From positions 1 to 37,848 of the forward strand of contig DXUR01000002.1 of the NCBI GenBank assembly GCA_019417795.1: a stretch of 37,848 nt of DNA. The letters are read 5' to 3'. The position numbers and the translations under genes are program-made. Under the pieces are notes generated by a model. The model worked only from the letters and a program-made list of their open reading frames with translations, had not been told where the DNA came from and searched no databases. Source of the stretch: Clostridiales bacterium. Its GTDB lineage: Bacteria; Bacillota_A; Clostridia; Oscillospirales; Oscillospiraceae. Below are positions 31,856 through 37,848 of this stretch, in pieces (position 1 is the first letter of the stretch; the number at the start of each line of letters is the position of its first letter).

Positions 31856-34546
31856 TCATGAATTCAGATACTTGGAAACGGCAGAAGTCGAAATTCCCAA
31901 AGCTTCAGCGATTTCAGCATTTGTGTGGCCAGAATTCGCCATTGCTTTGATTCTGCTAATGCGAGCATCAGACAACTGCGTTGTTCTTCTCGGCGTTGCT
32001 CGTTCTCTAACGGTTTTCGGTTCGGCATAACGCAAGATCTCGCTCAAGGTTGTGTCTGAAATTGCACCAGACTGAATTGCAGTCCATTCGCCATCGCTGA
32101 TTGTAATGCGAGTTCGCTTTCCGCTTGCACCAGTAGAATTTCTGGCATCACTGATGGCGGCACGACGGATCTTGGAAATCTCATCTTTGTCAGTAATGTT
32201 GTTTGCCTGAACCTTTGCTTTTACACGAGCATTTGCAATTCGTTGAGCTTCTCGTTCAAGAGGAGCATTCAACTGTGCGACCTTGAGAGCAGCCATAAGG
32301 CGGTTCACTTCGGGCTCAAAGGCCTTGGCCGCACTGGCAGAGCGCTTCAGAGTAGGGGTAGCCTTGTATTCAAGACGGGCCTTATTGGCAAGGTCTTTCA
32401 TCTTGTTGGCATAGTCGGCATAGGCCTCTTCCTGAAGCGTTCCAGAAGACATCGAACGAACATCATCAACTGCGAGGATGCGTTTAACTTTAGTGGTTGC
32501 CGCTACCGTCTTTCCGGTACGGGGGTCCACATAAGTTCTGCCGGACTCCTTGTAAACGACTTTTCCTGTCAGAGGATCAATGACACCGCTGCCCTGACGC
32601 TCCGGTACCTCAACATCCTGCTTTCTACGGGATAAGAGGGTAGAGGCGCCGCCATGGTGACCAGTCTCGTCGTCAAAGCCTTGATACTTCTTCTTAAGCT
32701 CGGCGATACCATTGTCTTTCTCAGACTGCCGGTAGTCGAGCTTGTGCTTGGCCGCATCAATGACAACCATGCTGTGTTTGACCGCTCTTGCGATCTCAGG
32801 CTCAGTAGCGCCTTTCAAAGTCATGTCAGTAATGAGATTTGAAATCTCACCCATCTGTCTCTGTGTAGCAGCACCCTTTGCAAGGAGCCGAACGCCAGTC
32901 TTGCCCTCAGTCGAGTAGTCAGTCTTAGGATCGAAGTCTTTCAAATCCTTAAGGGCGGGGGTAGATTGGATCTTCACCCTCCCATCGGTCGGAATAACAA
33001 CGACCTGGTCGCCATCAAAGTCGGCACCGGAAAGACGCTCTGCAACCTTGGGGTTGATACCAACAGCATCCCGAATGTTCTTTCCAAGAACGGAAACGGC
33101 AGTCGGATTTTTGTTATTGACTGTGAGCTCAGGGATCTCAAAGGTACCGCCATGAGGGTAGCGAATGAGCACGACCTTTTCGCCATCACGATAGTTCGGG
33201 GCAAAGATCTCAGTCTCTTTCATCGCATTAAGCGGAAGGATAACCTGCGTGCTCTGACGAGGGAGCGCAGCAGCTTTCAGATGAACAGCAGCCGAGTCGC
33301 ACTCATCTGCAAAGTCTAACAGGAGCTTCCGCTTTACGGTGGGGTTGTTCAAAGAACAGATTTCCGAGAACTCGTCAGCGGCATCAGCGTAAGTCAAATC
33401 CAACTGTTTCTTGATGAGCTGGATTGGCTGCTTAGAAAGGAACTGGGAAGAAAGGTTCTTACTCATCTTGTCCCAGTCGCCCTCTTCTTTCAGCTTGTTG
33501 ATCGCAGAGAGTTTCTCGTTGCCGTCGGCATCAATGTAGTGACTCTGGCCATTAGCCTTGATCAAGGCCCCGAAAGGGTTGTCGGGATCATCCTGAATTT
33601 TCTTCAGAACATCCATCTTCGGTGTTCCGGTATGCTTGTTGGTGTTGAAGACGATGTCTGCACCATCAGGCATATCATCGGAGTACATTGCCATTCCTTT
33701 GAGATAATGGGTGCCATCCACAAGGATACGAACCTGAGCATAGTGAGAATCCCCAAGATCAAGGTCGGCAACGCCGCGACGGATCTCAATGACACCGTCT
33801 TTCAGTGCGCCACCCTCATCGCCATAAAGAATCTTCACACGGCTGGAATCAATGCTCGCCGGATACTCACGCTTATCCCAAGACTCGCCACCATCAGTAG
33901 AATGGTAGTCGCCAACAGACTTCACCAAATCAAGGTTCTGATAAACCTCTCTCTGGTCAATCTCAGGAACGGAAATAACGGGGGTGATCGTGCGTTTCTT
34001 CGGGTCGTTTACCTGGGGAACGCCGACACCATAGCGGTTATAACCCTCGGTTTCCAAAATGAAAAGAGCCTCTTGAAGAACACCGGTAGAAACGCCAAGC
34101 TGCCGCTCAACGCCGGTGCCTACATCAATGGCTCCTTTTTCCGCAAGCTCTTTCTTCAGAATCTCTGCCGTGGCTTGCGCCTTATTCTTATTGGCTGCCG
34201 TATTCTCATTCAGCAGTGCGCGAACAGAAGAGTCATTCGCATAACCGAGGATTGAGGCGATCTCATCCAGCGTCTTACCGTCTTCCCGCAAAGAACGGGC
34301 ACGGTCTGCCTGAAGAGCACGGCGTTCATGCTTTGCGACGCGAACCTGCATCCGCAAGTCAGTCGTCGAAAGATGAAGTTCATCAGCAATCTGTTTTTCA
34401 GTTTTGCCGAGCCGCTGAAGCTCTTCAACGCGAGCAAGAAAGTCGCCGCCATGTTGGTAAGGGTTATCACCGGAACCCCACGGATAGCGCCCAGAGCGCC
34501 GTTTGACGCCATAGTGCATCAGAATATCTTCCTCTACGAGATCCAT
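31856..34546 (-). CDS. Putative single-chain double-psi beta-barrel RNA polymerase (YonO/QDE-1-like)
   Basis: 896 residues. The key signature is GADFDGDQVVVIP: ADFDGDQ at 508-514 is identical to the cellular RNA polymerase beta-prime motif, with metal-binding D509, D511 and D513. Upstream, VVLIRYPHGG (458-466, R462) aligns with the beta-prime RAPTLH segment. YLKGMAMYSDDMPDGADIVF (281-300) resembles the first barrel (KG...PGDI) of QDE-1-type polymerases. Downstream, MGEISNLITD (565-574) and HSMVVIDAAKHKLD (591-604) match their GxISN...D and AVDxxK motifs. Helix-turn-helix segments lie near 47-72, 84-112 and 866-893. The N-terminus has HYGVKRRSGRYPWG (11-24), like virion-module proteins. ATG 34546 follows GGAGGG. 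Expected role: phage transcription, perhaps late genes or from within the virion. Activity is inferred. Confidence 0.8.
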   Translation of the reverse strand: MDLVEEDILMHYGVKRRSGRYPWGSGDNPYQHGGDFLARVEELQRLGKTEKQIADELHLSTTDLRMQVRVAKHERRALQADRARSLREDGKTLDEIASILGYANDSSVRALLNENTAANKNKAQATAEILKKELAEKGAIDVGTGVERQLGVSTGVLQEALFILETEGYNRYGVGVPQVNDPKKRTITPVISVPEIDQREVYQNLDLVKSVGDYHSTDGGESWDKREYPASIDSSRVKILYGDEGGALKDGVIEIRRGVADLDLGDSHYAQVRILVDGTHYLKGMAMYSDDMPDGADIVFNTNKHTGTPKMDVLKKIQDDPDNPFGALIKANGQSHYIDADGNEKLSAINKLKEEGDWDKMSKNLSSQFLSKQPIQLIKKQLDLTYADAADEFSEICSLNNPTVKRKLLLDFADECDSAAVHLKAAALPRQSTQVILPLNAMKETEIFAPNYRDGEKVVLIRYPHGGTFEIPELTVNNKNPTAVSVLGKNIRDAVGINPKVAERLSGADFDGDQVVVIPTDGRVKIQSTPALKDLKDFDPKTDYSTEGKTGVRLLAKGAATQRQMGEISNLITDMTLKGATEPEIARAVKHSMVVIDAAKHKLDYRQSEKDNGIAELKKKYQGFDDETGHHGGASTLLSRRKQDVEVPERQGSGVIDPLTGKVVYKESGRTYVDPRTGKTVAATTKVKRILAVDDVRSMSSGTLQEEAYADYANKMKDLANKARLEYKATPTLKRSASAAKAFEPEVNRLMAALKVAQLNAPLEREAQRIANARVKAKVQANNITDKDEISKIRRAAISDARNSTGASGKRTRITISDGEWTAIQSGAISDTTLSEILRYAEPKTVRERATPRRTTQLSDARISRIKAMANSGHTNAEIAEALGISTSAVSKYLNS

Positions 34547-34549
34547 AGC

Positions 34550-35107
34550 TTAACCCTCCTCTTCTCTAATTTTGTTGATGACCTTATCGGCTGTGATGAT
34601 CCTGTCCATGATTGGCAGAATATCCTCAACAGTCGGCTTATGGTACAGAATTTGGTCGTGCTGGTAGATACGCAGTTCCATTTCAATGTCGGCTGGACGA
34701 ATATGATACTCCAAACAGAACAGAGCGGCATAGACCTCCAACTGTTCAATGTGAGCATCAATTTCTCCGGTCTTCAAATCATGGATGCGAAGAAAATTAT
34801 TTCGGAAACAAATCGCATCGGTCGTTCCGAAACAGTTCGGGGAATAGTAGAGGATCTGTTCTGGCGTCATCTTATAACCGATAGCGTCATTCACATACAT
34901 ATTCAGAGTCTTCTGAGACTTGGGAAGTTTCTGCCCCAAAAGAATACACTGAGCGGCGAATGCGTGAAGAACAGTTCCTTTCTGTGTTGCCAGAAATCTC
35001 ACATAGGAGTCCGCGATTTTATCATCGGTGTAATTGATCCAGTGATACTTACTTGCACCAAGGAAGGCGTGCTGACCTTCAAGGTTGGAATGCCTGTTGA
35101 AGTTCAT
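34550..35107 (-). CDS. PD-(D/E)XK nuclease, RecB/Cas4-like
   Basis: A 185-residue protein with RecB-type nuclease motifs: LHAF (His48), TTDAI (Asp97), HDLKTG (Asp110, Lys112) and QLEVY (Gln122, Tyr126). The metal-binding Asp/Lys and Q...Y signatures suggest exonuclease activity for replication-recombination or DNA processing. ATG 35107 follows GAGGAGGTATTGA. It overlaps the second, smaller nuclease by 29 bases and is followed by the RNA polymerase-like gene, so all three are co-transcribed. Confidence 0.78.
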   Translation of the reverse strand: MNFNRHSNLEGQHAFLGASKYHWINYTDDKIADSYVRFLATQKGTVLHAFAAQCILLGQKLPKSQKTLNMYVNDAIGYKMTPEQILYYSPNCFGTTDAICFRNNFLRIHDLKTGEIDAHIEQLEVYAALFCLEYHIRPADIEMELRIYQHDQILYHKPTVEDILPIMDRIITADKVINKIREEEG

Positions 35108-35378
35108 TCAATACCTCCTCTTTATTTTCCGGACACACAAAGCGAGAGAATGACATATCGTTCATCTTCTCGACATAGTAGTCCTGATTTGGGCGCTTCT
35201 TAGCTGTCGCAGACCTCTTGCATTCGAGGGAGGCCCACTTCTCGCCATAAAGAATCAACAGATCGGGAAGTCCCTGAATTTGGTCCATCTTGAAAACCAT
35301 GCATCCAGGGAACAACGCTTTCAATGACTCGATTAAACGGTCTTGAAATCCGCTCTCAAGTCTGGAACTTCTGGCCAC
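35079..35378 (-). CDS. Small PD-(D/E)XK nuclease, VRR-NUC/resolvase-like
   Basis: A 99-residue protein with the compact nuclease pattern IQGLPDLLILYG (Asp39), SLECKRS (Glu52, Lys54) and later PNQDYYV (Gln65), plus the early GFQDRLIESL helix. This set is typical of VRR-NUC and Holliday-resolvase-like phage nucleases. I start it at GTG 35378, where AAAGGAGG lies seven bases upstream; the longer start has extra hydrophobic residues and no ribosome site. It is upstream of and overlaps another nuclease. A terminator-like hairpin lies just before it. Confidence 0.78.
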   Translation of the reverse strand: MARSSRLESGFQDRLIESLKALFPGCMVFKMDQIQGLPDLLILYGEKWASLECKRSATAKKRPNQDYYVEKMNDMSFSRFVCPENKEEVLNELQQAFQP

Positions 35379-35397
35379 GAAATGACCTCCTTTCGAC

Positions 35398-35449
35398 AAA
35401 AAATAAAATGGAGAGAGGGAAATGTGTAACACATCTCTCTCTTCTCCAT
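35398..35449 (-). terminator. Second hairpin and T-tract upstream of the nuclease genes
   Basis: An imperfect palindrome spans 35408-35449 (ATGGAGA...TCTCCAT outside, ATGTG-TAA-CACAT in the middle). On the minus strand TTTTATTTTTTG follows. It lies 20 bases before the GTG start of the small nuclease, so a transcript reaching that gene has to pass it. Attenuator or back-up terminator. Confidence 0.6.
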
Positions 35450-35487
35450 AAAAGACCCTGTTTTTTCTGCGGAAGCCAAAAAGGCAT

Positions 35488-35520
35488 AAAAAAGCCGAGA
35501 CGCTTGAAAAAGTGTCTCGG
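35488..35520 (-). terminator. Strong intrinsic terminator after the 40-residue membrane peptide
   Basis: CCGAGAC (35495-35501) with GTCTCGG (35514-35520), extended by four inner pairs to a GAAA loop (plus strand). On the minus strand CTTTTTT follows (T run 35488-35493). This ends the short unit 36196-35537. Confidence 0.85.
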
Positions 35521-35536
35521 TCAAATATCCAGAGGG

Positions 35537-35659
35537 TCAGCTATTATTTCGCAGATACCGAATGAGTATCCAAATCAGCCACAGACCTCCTGTGCAGAAA
35601 GTAAGTATCACATCGAGGATCAGTCCACAAGTGCTACGCTTTCCGTTACCTTTACTCAT
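35537..35659 (-). CDS. 40-residue membrane peptide
   Basis: ATG 35659, eight bases after AAAGGA, opens MSKGNGKRSTCGLILDV and closes WLIWILIRYLRNNS. One or two hydrophobic segments (about 12-33) lie between a basic head and basic tail, with TGGLWLIWILIRYLR, a pattern seen in small phage and superinfection-immunity-like membrane proteins. Function unknown. It lies 16 bases after the stop of the membrane-anchored gene 35675-36196 and is followed by a strong terminator. Confidence 0.6.
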   Translation of the reverse strand: MSKGNGKRSTCGLILDVILTFCTGGLWLIWILIRYLRNNS

Positions 35660-35674
35660 GCTGTCTGTCCTTTC

Positions 35675-36196
35675 TCATAAATCCGTTATGTTGTCATCAT
35701 CAATGTTGTTGCTCTCTTTCAGTGCGATGTTACCTCCAAGACTCGAAGCCAAAGCCGCGACAATGGCAGCAGCTACGCCGCCGATAACCCCAATGAGCTT
35801 CAAACGATTCCTCGATTTTTCAGAGTCCTTATCCGCTACCGCTGCGGCAACTTCCTGCATCTGATCGAGAATATAAGTCTTCTGCTCAAATGTCAGGTCG
35901 TCGTTGTCCAGCATTTTTTCAAGAGAATCCATCACGCGGTTATACATATCGTAACAACTGCGCATACTCTCTCGATCGTCTTCCATCGCTTCCTGGATGA
36001 CGCTGCGGTACTCTTTCAAAACATCAAGTGAAGTCGAAGCGAAGTTCGGAAATTGCTCAAGAGCTTTCTTTGCAACTTCGGGGTTCATCTTCGGAACCAT
36101 CGTCGCAAAAGCAATGACTTTTTCTTTTGTCAAATGTCTGAAATCAGGAATATCCAGTTTCTTGAGAACTTGCTGTTCAGTGTAAGGCCGTGCCAC
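35675..36196 (-). CDS. Membrane-anchored helical protein, first gene after the structured leader
   Basis: A 173-residue protein. The GTG start at 36196 follows GGGGAGGACGGAGC; a longer in-frame ORF to 36307 would run through a terminator hairpin. Residues 1-125 are charged and helical (VLKKLDIPDFRHLTKEKVIAF..., FEQKTYILDQMQEVAAAVADK). A hydrophobic segment (about 136-155, IGVIGGVAAAIVAALASSLG) and an acidic tail follow. It is the first product of the unit controlled by the leader at 36284-36393. Family not recognised; a tail-anchored regulatory, exclusion or signalling protein is possible. Confidence 0.6.
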   Translation of the reverse strand: MARPYTEQQVLKKLDIPDFRHLTKEKVIAFATMVPKMNPEVAKKALEQFPNFASTSLDVLKEYRSVIQEAMEDDRESMRSCYDMYNRVMDSLEKMLDNDDLTFEQKTYILDQMQEVAAAVADKDSEKSRNRLKLIGVIGGVAAAIVAALASSLGGNIALKESNNIDDDNITDL

Positions 36197-36226
36197 GCTC
36201 CGTCCTCCCCTCGTAAGAGTGCAAAT

Positions 36227-36258
36227 AAAAAAGGTGCGCCCCAACGAAGAGACGCACC
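36227..36258 (-). terminator. Leader terminator before the 36196 gene, with possible antiterminator
   Basis: GGTGCG (36253-36258 on minus) pairs with CGCACC (36233-36238). Four further pairs, two of them G-U, close on a TTCGTT loop, and TTTTTT (36227-36232) follows. An upstream segment 36269-36276 can instead pair with 36248-36255 (eight pairs, one G-U), overlapping the 5' arm. This gives two mutually exclusive structures, as in attenuators. Confidence 0.85.
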
Positions 36259-36283
36259 CTGCAAAAGCGCATCTCTCATTGCT

Positions 36284-36393
36284 GCGACACAATCCTCTTA
36301 CCACCACTATGGGTATAACGAGTTAAGAGAGAAACACTTGTTGCCAAGTAATTCTCCCATAGTGAAGCGGATAAGAAGATTTAATTGTGTCGC
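36284..36393 (-). ncRNA. Structured leader RNA, about 110 nt
   Basis: A nested inverted-repeat element. The outer arms are GCGACACAAT (36284-36293) and ATTGTGTCGC (36384-36393), ten perfect pairs. Inside, CACTATGGG (36305-36313) and CCCATAGTG (36356-36364) give nine perfect pairs, with a TCTTA/TAAGA match between the two stems. Inside these, ACTTG (36337-36341) and CAAGT (36346-36350) form a small hairpin. The predicted start of transcription coincides with the first base of the outer stem (36393), and a terminator follows at 36258-36227, giving an RNA of about 165 nt if it stops there. It could be an antitermination leader, a riboregulator or a separate small RNA. Confidence 0.65.
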
Positions 36394-36399
36394 AAGCTT

Positions 36400-36428
36400 A
36401 GTATATCACACTCGCACACGAAAAGAAA
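36400..36428 (-). promoter_or_regulatory. Extended -10 promoter for the leader
   Basis: TGA-TATACT on the minus strand (36408-36400) gives an extended -10 element. The -35 position 17 bases upstream is weak (TTTCTT, 36423-36428). Transcription would start near 36393, at the base of the hairpin. Confidence 0.6.
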
Positions 36429-36466
36429 GTCAGAGTTTTTGAGGAAAATTAGGCTTTGGTCAAAAA

Positions 36467-36725
36467 CCCACTTTTTCTCGCCACTTATATATATTTTTTA
36501 CATTTTTTCTTCACACTAATTAAAGAAAAAAGTGGGAAAGTGGGCAGAAAGCCCGCAAAGCCTTGTGTACCAACGGTTTCAGCCCGCCCACTTTTCAAAT
36601 AAAACCGGGCAAAAACCCACTTTTTTTGGCCAGAACCGTCTCTACAAGTCCCTCAACTCGCCAAAATATATCAAGTTTCTGAAAGAAAGTGGGCAGAAGC
36701 CCGTTTTTCAAAATAAAAGTGGCCA
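36467..36725. repeat. Cluster of AAAGTGGG repeats in both orientations (iteron-like)
   Basis: An A/T-rich gap of about 400 bases without a gene. Copies of AAAGTGGG or its complement lie at about 36467-36476, 36526-36536, 36537-36545, 36586-36595, 36616-36625 and 36686-36694, with a weaker copy near 36715. Two copies are followed by AGAA(A)GCCCG so that each can form a GGGC/GCCC hairpin. AAAGTGGGC (36537) and GCCCACTTT (36586) form a 9-base inverted repeat. A T/A-rich tract (36484-36510) lies next to them. This fits a binding array for a replication or regulatory protein; a plus-strand ORF through it is repeat-driven and not called. Confidence 0.6.
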
Positions 36726-36740
36726 CAATTTTTGCGCATG

Positions 36741-36782
36741 AAAGAGCCCCGAATCCTATCTTAGATTAGACAGAACCGGGGC
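36741..36782 (-). terminator. Terminator after the small gene 36805-36996
   Basis: GCCCCG (36746-36751) pairs with CGGGGC (36777-36782), with a loosely paired 25-base centre. On the minus strand TCTTT follows. It separates the right-hand accessory genes from the repeat and leader region. Confidence 0.6.
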
Positions 36783-36804
36783 AAATTCACGCGGTTTGGA
36801 GAGG

Positions 36805-36996
36805 CTACCTCCATATCCGTCCGGACCGCTTGTCGATCAGAACGACACGACCTTCGATCTCGAAGTCCGCCAAGTCACACACATCCTTGATAGACCTGAG
36901 CAACTTCTTAAAGCGAAGCTCCTCGATTTCAAGGTTCATCATGGCCTGGTAGGCTGTCGGATCTGAGTAGCCCTCCGAGTTTTTTCGGTCGCTCAT
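36805..36996 (-). CDS. Small phage protein of unknown function
   Basis: A 63-residue protein: a polar N-terminus (MSDRKNSEGYSDPTAYQAMMN), a helix (EIEELRFKKLLRSIKDVCDLADF) and a short beta end (GRVVLIDKRSGRIWR). The ATG at 36996 overlaps the stop of the previous ORF in an ATGA junction, and GAGG lies upstream. It lacks catalytic motifs; perhaps a regulator or a host-takeover peptide. Confidence 0.6.
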   Translation of the reverse strand: MSDRKNSEGYSDPTAYQAMMNLEIEELRFKKLLRSIKDVCDLADFEIEGRVVLIDKRSGRIWR

Positions 36997-37106
36997 TGGT
37001 CACCTCTTTCTTTCTCCCACTTTTCAAGATCACAGCCGATCTCTTTCAGCTTGTAGGTACAGAGCCAGACATCGTCGCCCTGCTCCATCTCATAACGACG
37101 GATCAA
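36993..37106 (-). CDS. Short ORF with uncertain start (possible frameshifted partner of 37144-37212)
   Basis: The reading frame ends IRRYEMEQGDDVWLCTYKLKEIGC...ERGDQ and its stop overlaps the next gene's ATG, so it looks coding. The only in-frame usual start is TTG 37106, without a good ribosome site. Protein-like sequence continues before it (RLKKFYDNFSRGIEA), up to the end of the small ORF at 37144-37212, which is in a frame one base away. Either the start is nonstandard or the two parts form one gene through a +1 shift or a base error. Confidence 0.45.
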   Translation of the reverse strand: MIRRYEMEQGDDVWLCTYKLKEIGCDLEKWEKERGDQ

Positions 37107-37381
37107 AGCCTCGATGCCGCGGGAGAAGTTGTCATAGAATTTTTTAAGCCTCTTTCTCGGCAGCAGACATTACGGCTCCGAACACTCTTTTTCCGGCTTT
37201 CTTTACTTTCATGAACGGGTCCTCCCATGATCCAGTTTTCTTTTGCGAAGAACATCGGAACTCCGAAGAAAAGAGAAAGGAGAAGGACCGTACCATCCCT
37301 CTCCAAAATAACAACCGGCAAAGATGCCAGCACCATCAATACCGCATAGATCTTGTTGCGGATCAGTTCGCGCTTCCACAT
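37103..37381 (-). CDS. Small membrane protein
   Basis: A protein of up to 92 residues starting MWKRELIRNKIYAVLMVLASL, with AAAGGAG eight bases before ATG 37381. Two membrane segments (about 10-27 and 31-46; LLLSLFFGVPMFFA) and KENWIMGG are convincing. The C-terminal half is basic, low in hydrophobicity and overlaps two other ORFs, so its extent is doubtful. It directly follows the lipoprotein gene. Function unknown. Confidence 0.5.
   Translation of the reverse strand: MWKRELIRNKIYAVLMVLASLPVVILERDGTVLLLSLFFGVPMFFAKENWIMGGPVHESKESRKKSVRSRNVCCRERGLKNSMTTSPAASRL
37144..37212 (-). CDS. 22-codon ORF with strong ribosome site
   Basis: GGGAGG eight bases before ATG 37212 opens MKVKKAGKRVFGAVMSAAEKEA and a stop. 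The peptide is basic and helical. It lies inside the 3' part of the membrane protein gene in another frame and just before the frame at 36993-37106. Probably translated because of the ribosome site, but it may be the first part of a longer, frameshifted protein. Confidence 0.4.
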   Translation of the reverse strand: MKVKKAGKRVFGAVMSAAEKEA

Positions 37382-37386
37382 AATCA

Positions 37387-37653
37387 TTACTCCTTTATCA
37401 GTACGATGTTGACGGAATGAACCAGATATGTAGTTCCGTCAATTTTTACCTGAATCTGATCGCCGTCATCATAGTCTTTCCAGCTCTCGATTTTCCCGCT
37501 GATGACTGAACCATCTGGAAGCGCCAGGATAGCATTGTCATAGCTGAATGTCGTGTCGATGACTTGTCTGTTACAACCAGTCAGGAACATCAGCATCATG
37601 GCGACAACGAGGAGGATCGCCGCAAGCATACAAAGCGCTCTCTTAGCTTTCAT
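37387..37653 (-). CDS. Phage-encoded lipoprotein
   Basis: An 88-residue protein with a basic start (MKAKRA), a hydrophobic core and lipobox LTGC, with lipidation expected at Cys27. The mature 62 residues (NRQVIDTTFSYDNAILALPDG..., WKDYDDGDQIQVKIDGTTYL) look like a small beta-barrel. ATG 37653 follows GAGGAGG by nine bases. Surface lipoproteins in phages often act in superinfection exclusion; here that is inference. Confidence 0.7.
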   Translation of the reverse strand: MKAKRALCMLAAILLVVAMMLMFLTGCNRQVIDTTFSYDNAILALPDGSVISGKIESWKDYDDGDQIQVKIDGTTYLVHSVNIVLIKE

Positions 37654-37654
37654 C

Positions 37655-37848
37655 TTACTTATCCTCCTCAACAGTATAGATAGGCTTGTCATAAGCGTAC
37701 AGAGTCGCATGACTCTCATCCGGTGTATCCATCTCCAACACAGTCATGATGGCATAGTTTGCGAGATCGAGCAGCGTATCACGAATGGACTCATCCGTAA
37801 CTTGCTGCTGGTCGCGGTCATTGCAGGAAAGGCGGGACAGGGTCTTGA
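37655..37848 (-). CDS. C-terminal fragment of a DUF1599/Nmad1-like protein (cut by the window edge)
   Basis: The last 63 codons of a gene whose start lies beyond the right edge. KTLSRLSCND, then VTDESIRDTLLDLANYAIMT is the conserved end of the nucleotide-modification-associated domain (DUF1599), a helical MazG-like family common in phages. The tail is DTPDESHATLYAYDKPIYTVEEDK. One base separates its stop from the lipoprotein start, so the two are in one operon. Confidence 0.75.
   Translation of the reverse strand, partial: KTLSRLSCNDRDQQQVTDESIRDTLLDLANYAIMTVLEMDTPDESHATLYAYDKPIYTVEEDK

Noticed and set aside
36053..36442. A 129-codon plus-strand ORF across the structured leader
   Set aside because: It crosses the terminator and nested inverted repeats, has no ribosome site and mirrors the 35675-36196 gene.

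Overview
This window looks like most of the late region of a long-tailed dsDNA phage (siphovirus) or prophage. The likely host is a Clostridia/Firmicutes bacterium, probably from the gut. The evidence is the strong AGGAGG ribosome sites, the mix of ATG, GTG and TTG starts, the HK97-type head genes, and small proteins of the XkdX type typical of Firmicutes phages. Every gene I accept is on the minus strand, so the biological order runs from high to low coordinates. The window cuts a gene at the right edge. At the left edge it ends next to a plus-strand terminator-like hairpin.

Layout in transcription order: (1) 37848-36805, small accessory genes: the C-terminus of a DUF1599-like protein, a lipoprotein, a membrane protein and several very small ORFs. 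(2) 36800-36200, a non-coding control region: repeats of AAAGTGGG in both orientations, an extended -10 promoter, a strongly structured leader of about 110 nt and an intrinsic terminator with a possible competing antiterminator. (3) 36196-31573, a membrane protein, a 40-residue membrane peptide, two PD-(D/E)XK nucleases, an 896-residue protein with ADFDGDQ and other signatures of single-chain double-psi beta-barrel RNA polymerases (YonO/QDE-1 type), and a small acidic protein. (4) 31572-31077, a non-coding, G/C-tract-rich stretch that is a candidate cos region. (5) 31076-23425, packaging and head: small terminase, HNH nuclease, SH3-like protein, connector, HYGIKG protein, large terminase, portal, fused prohead protease-major capsid protein with an internal start, and head-tail joining proteins. 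(6) 23403-9461, tail: major tail protein, two assembly chaperones, a CHAP-SH3 endolysin in an unusual place, a gp10-like completion protein, a 2395-residue tape measure, distal tail protein, a tail protein ending in an S74 chaperone, and a DUF1617-like protein. (7) 9444-3516, four proteins with shared fibre or adaptor modules, then a 908-residue display protein with Ig-like repeats and a C-type-lectin-like C-terminus. (8) 3393-1881, a diversity-generating retroelement (DGR): template repeat and reverse transcriptase. (9) 1865-154, an unknown protein, an XkdX-like protein and a lysis/membrane cassette ending in a holin.

The clearest unusual system is the DGR. Template and variable repeats align over 138 bases without gaps. 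All 16 differences fall on template adenines, which recodes the tip of the displayed lectin-like domain. The reverse transcriptase has QMDN where YxDD is expected, and I see no Avd-like accessory protein. The second is the putative phage RNA polymerase, which has several helix-turn-helix segments and a HYGVK N-terminal motif like the one on a virion-module protein. It sits in a late region punctuated by at least six minus-strand terminator-like hairpins. Functions come from reading motifs by eye; no database search or folding program was run.
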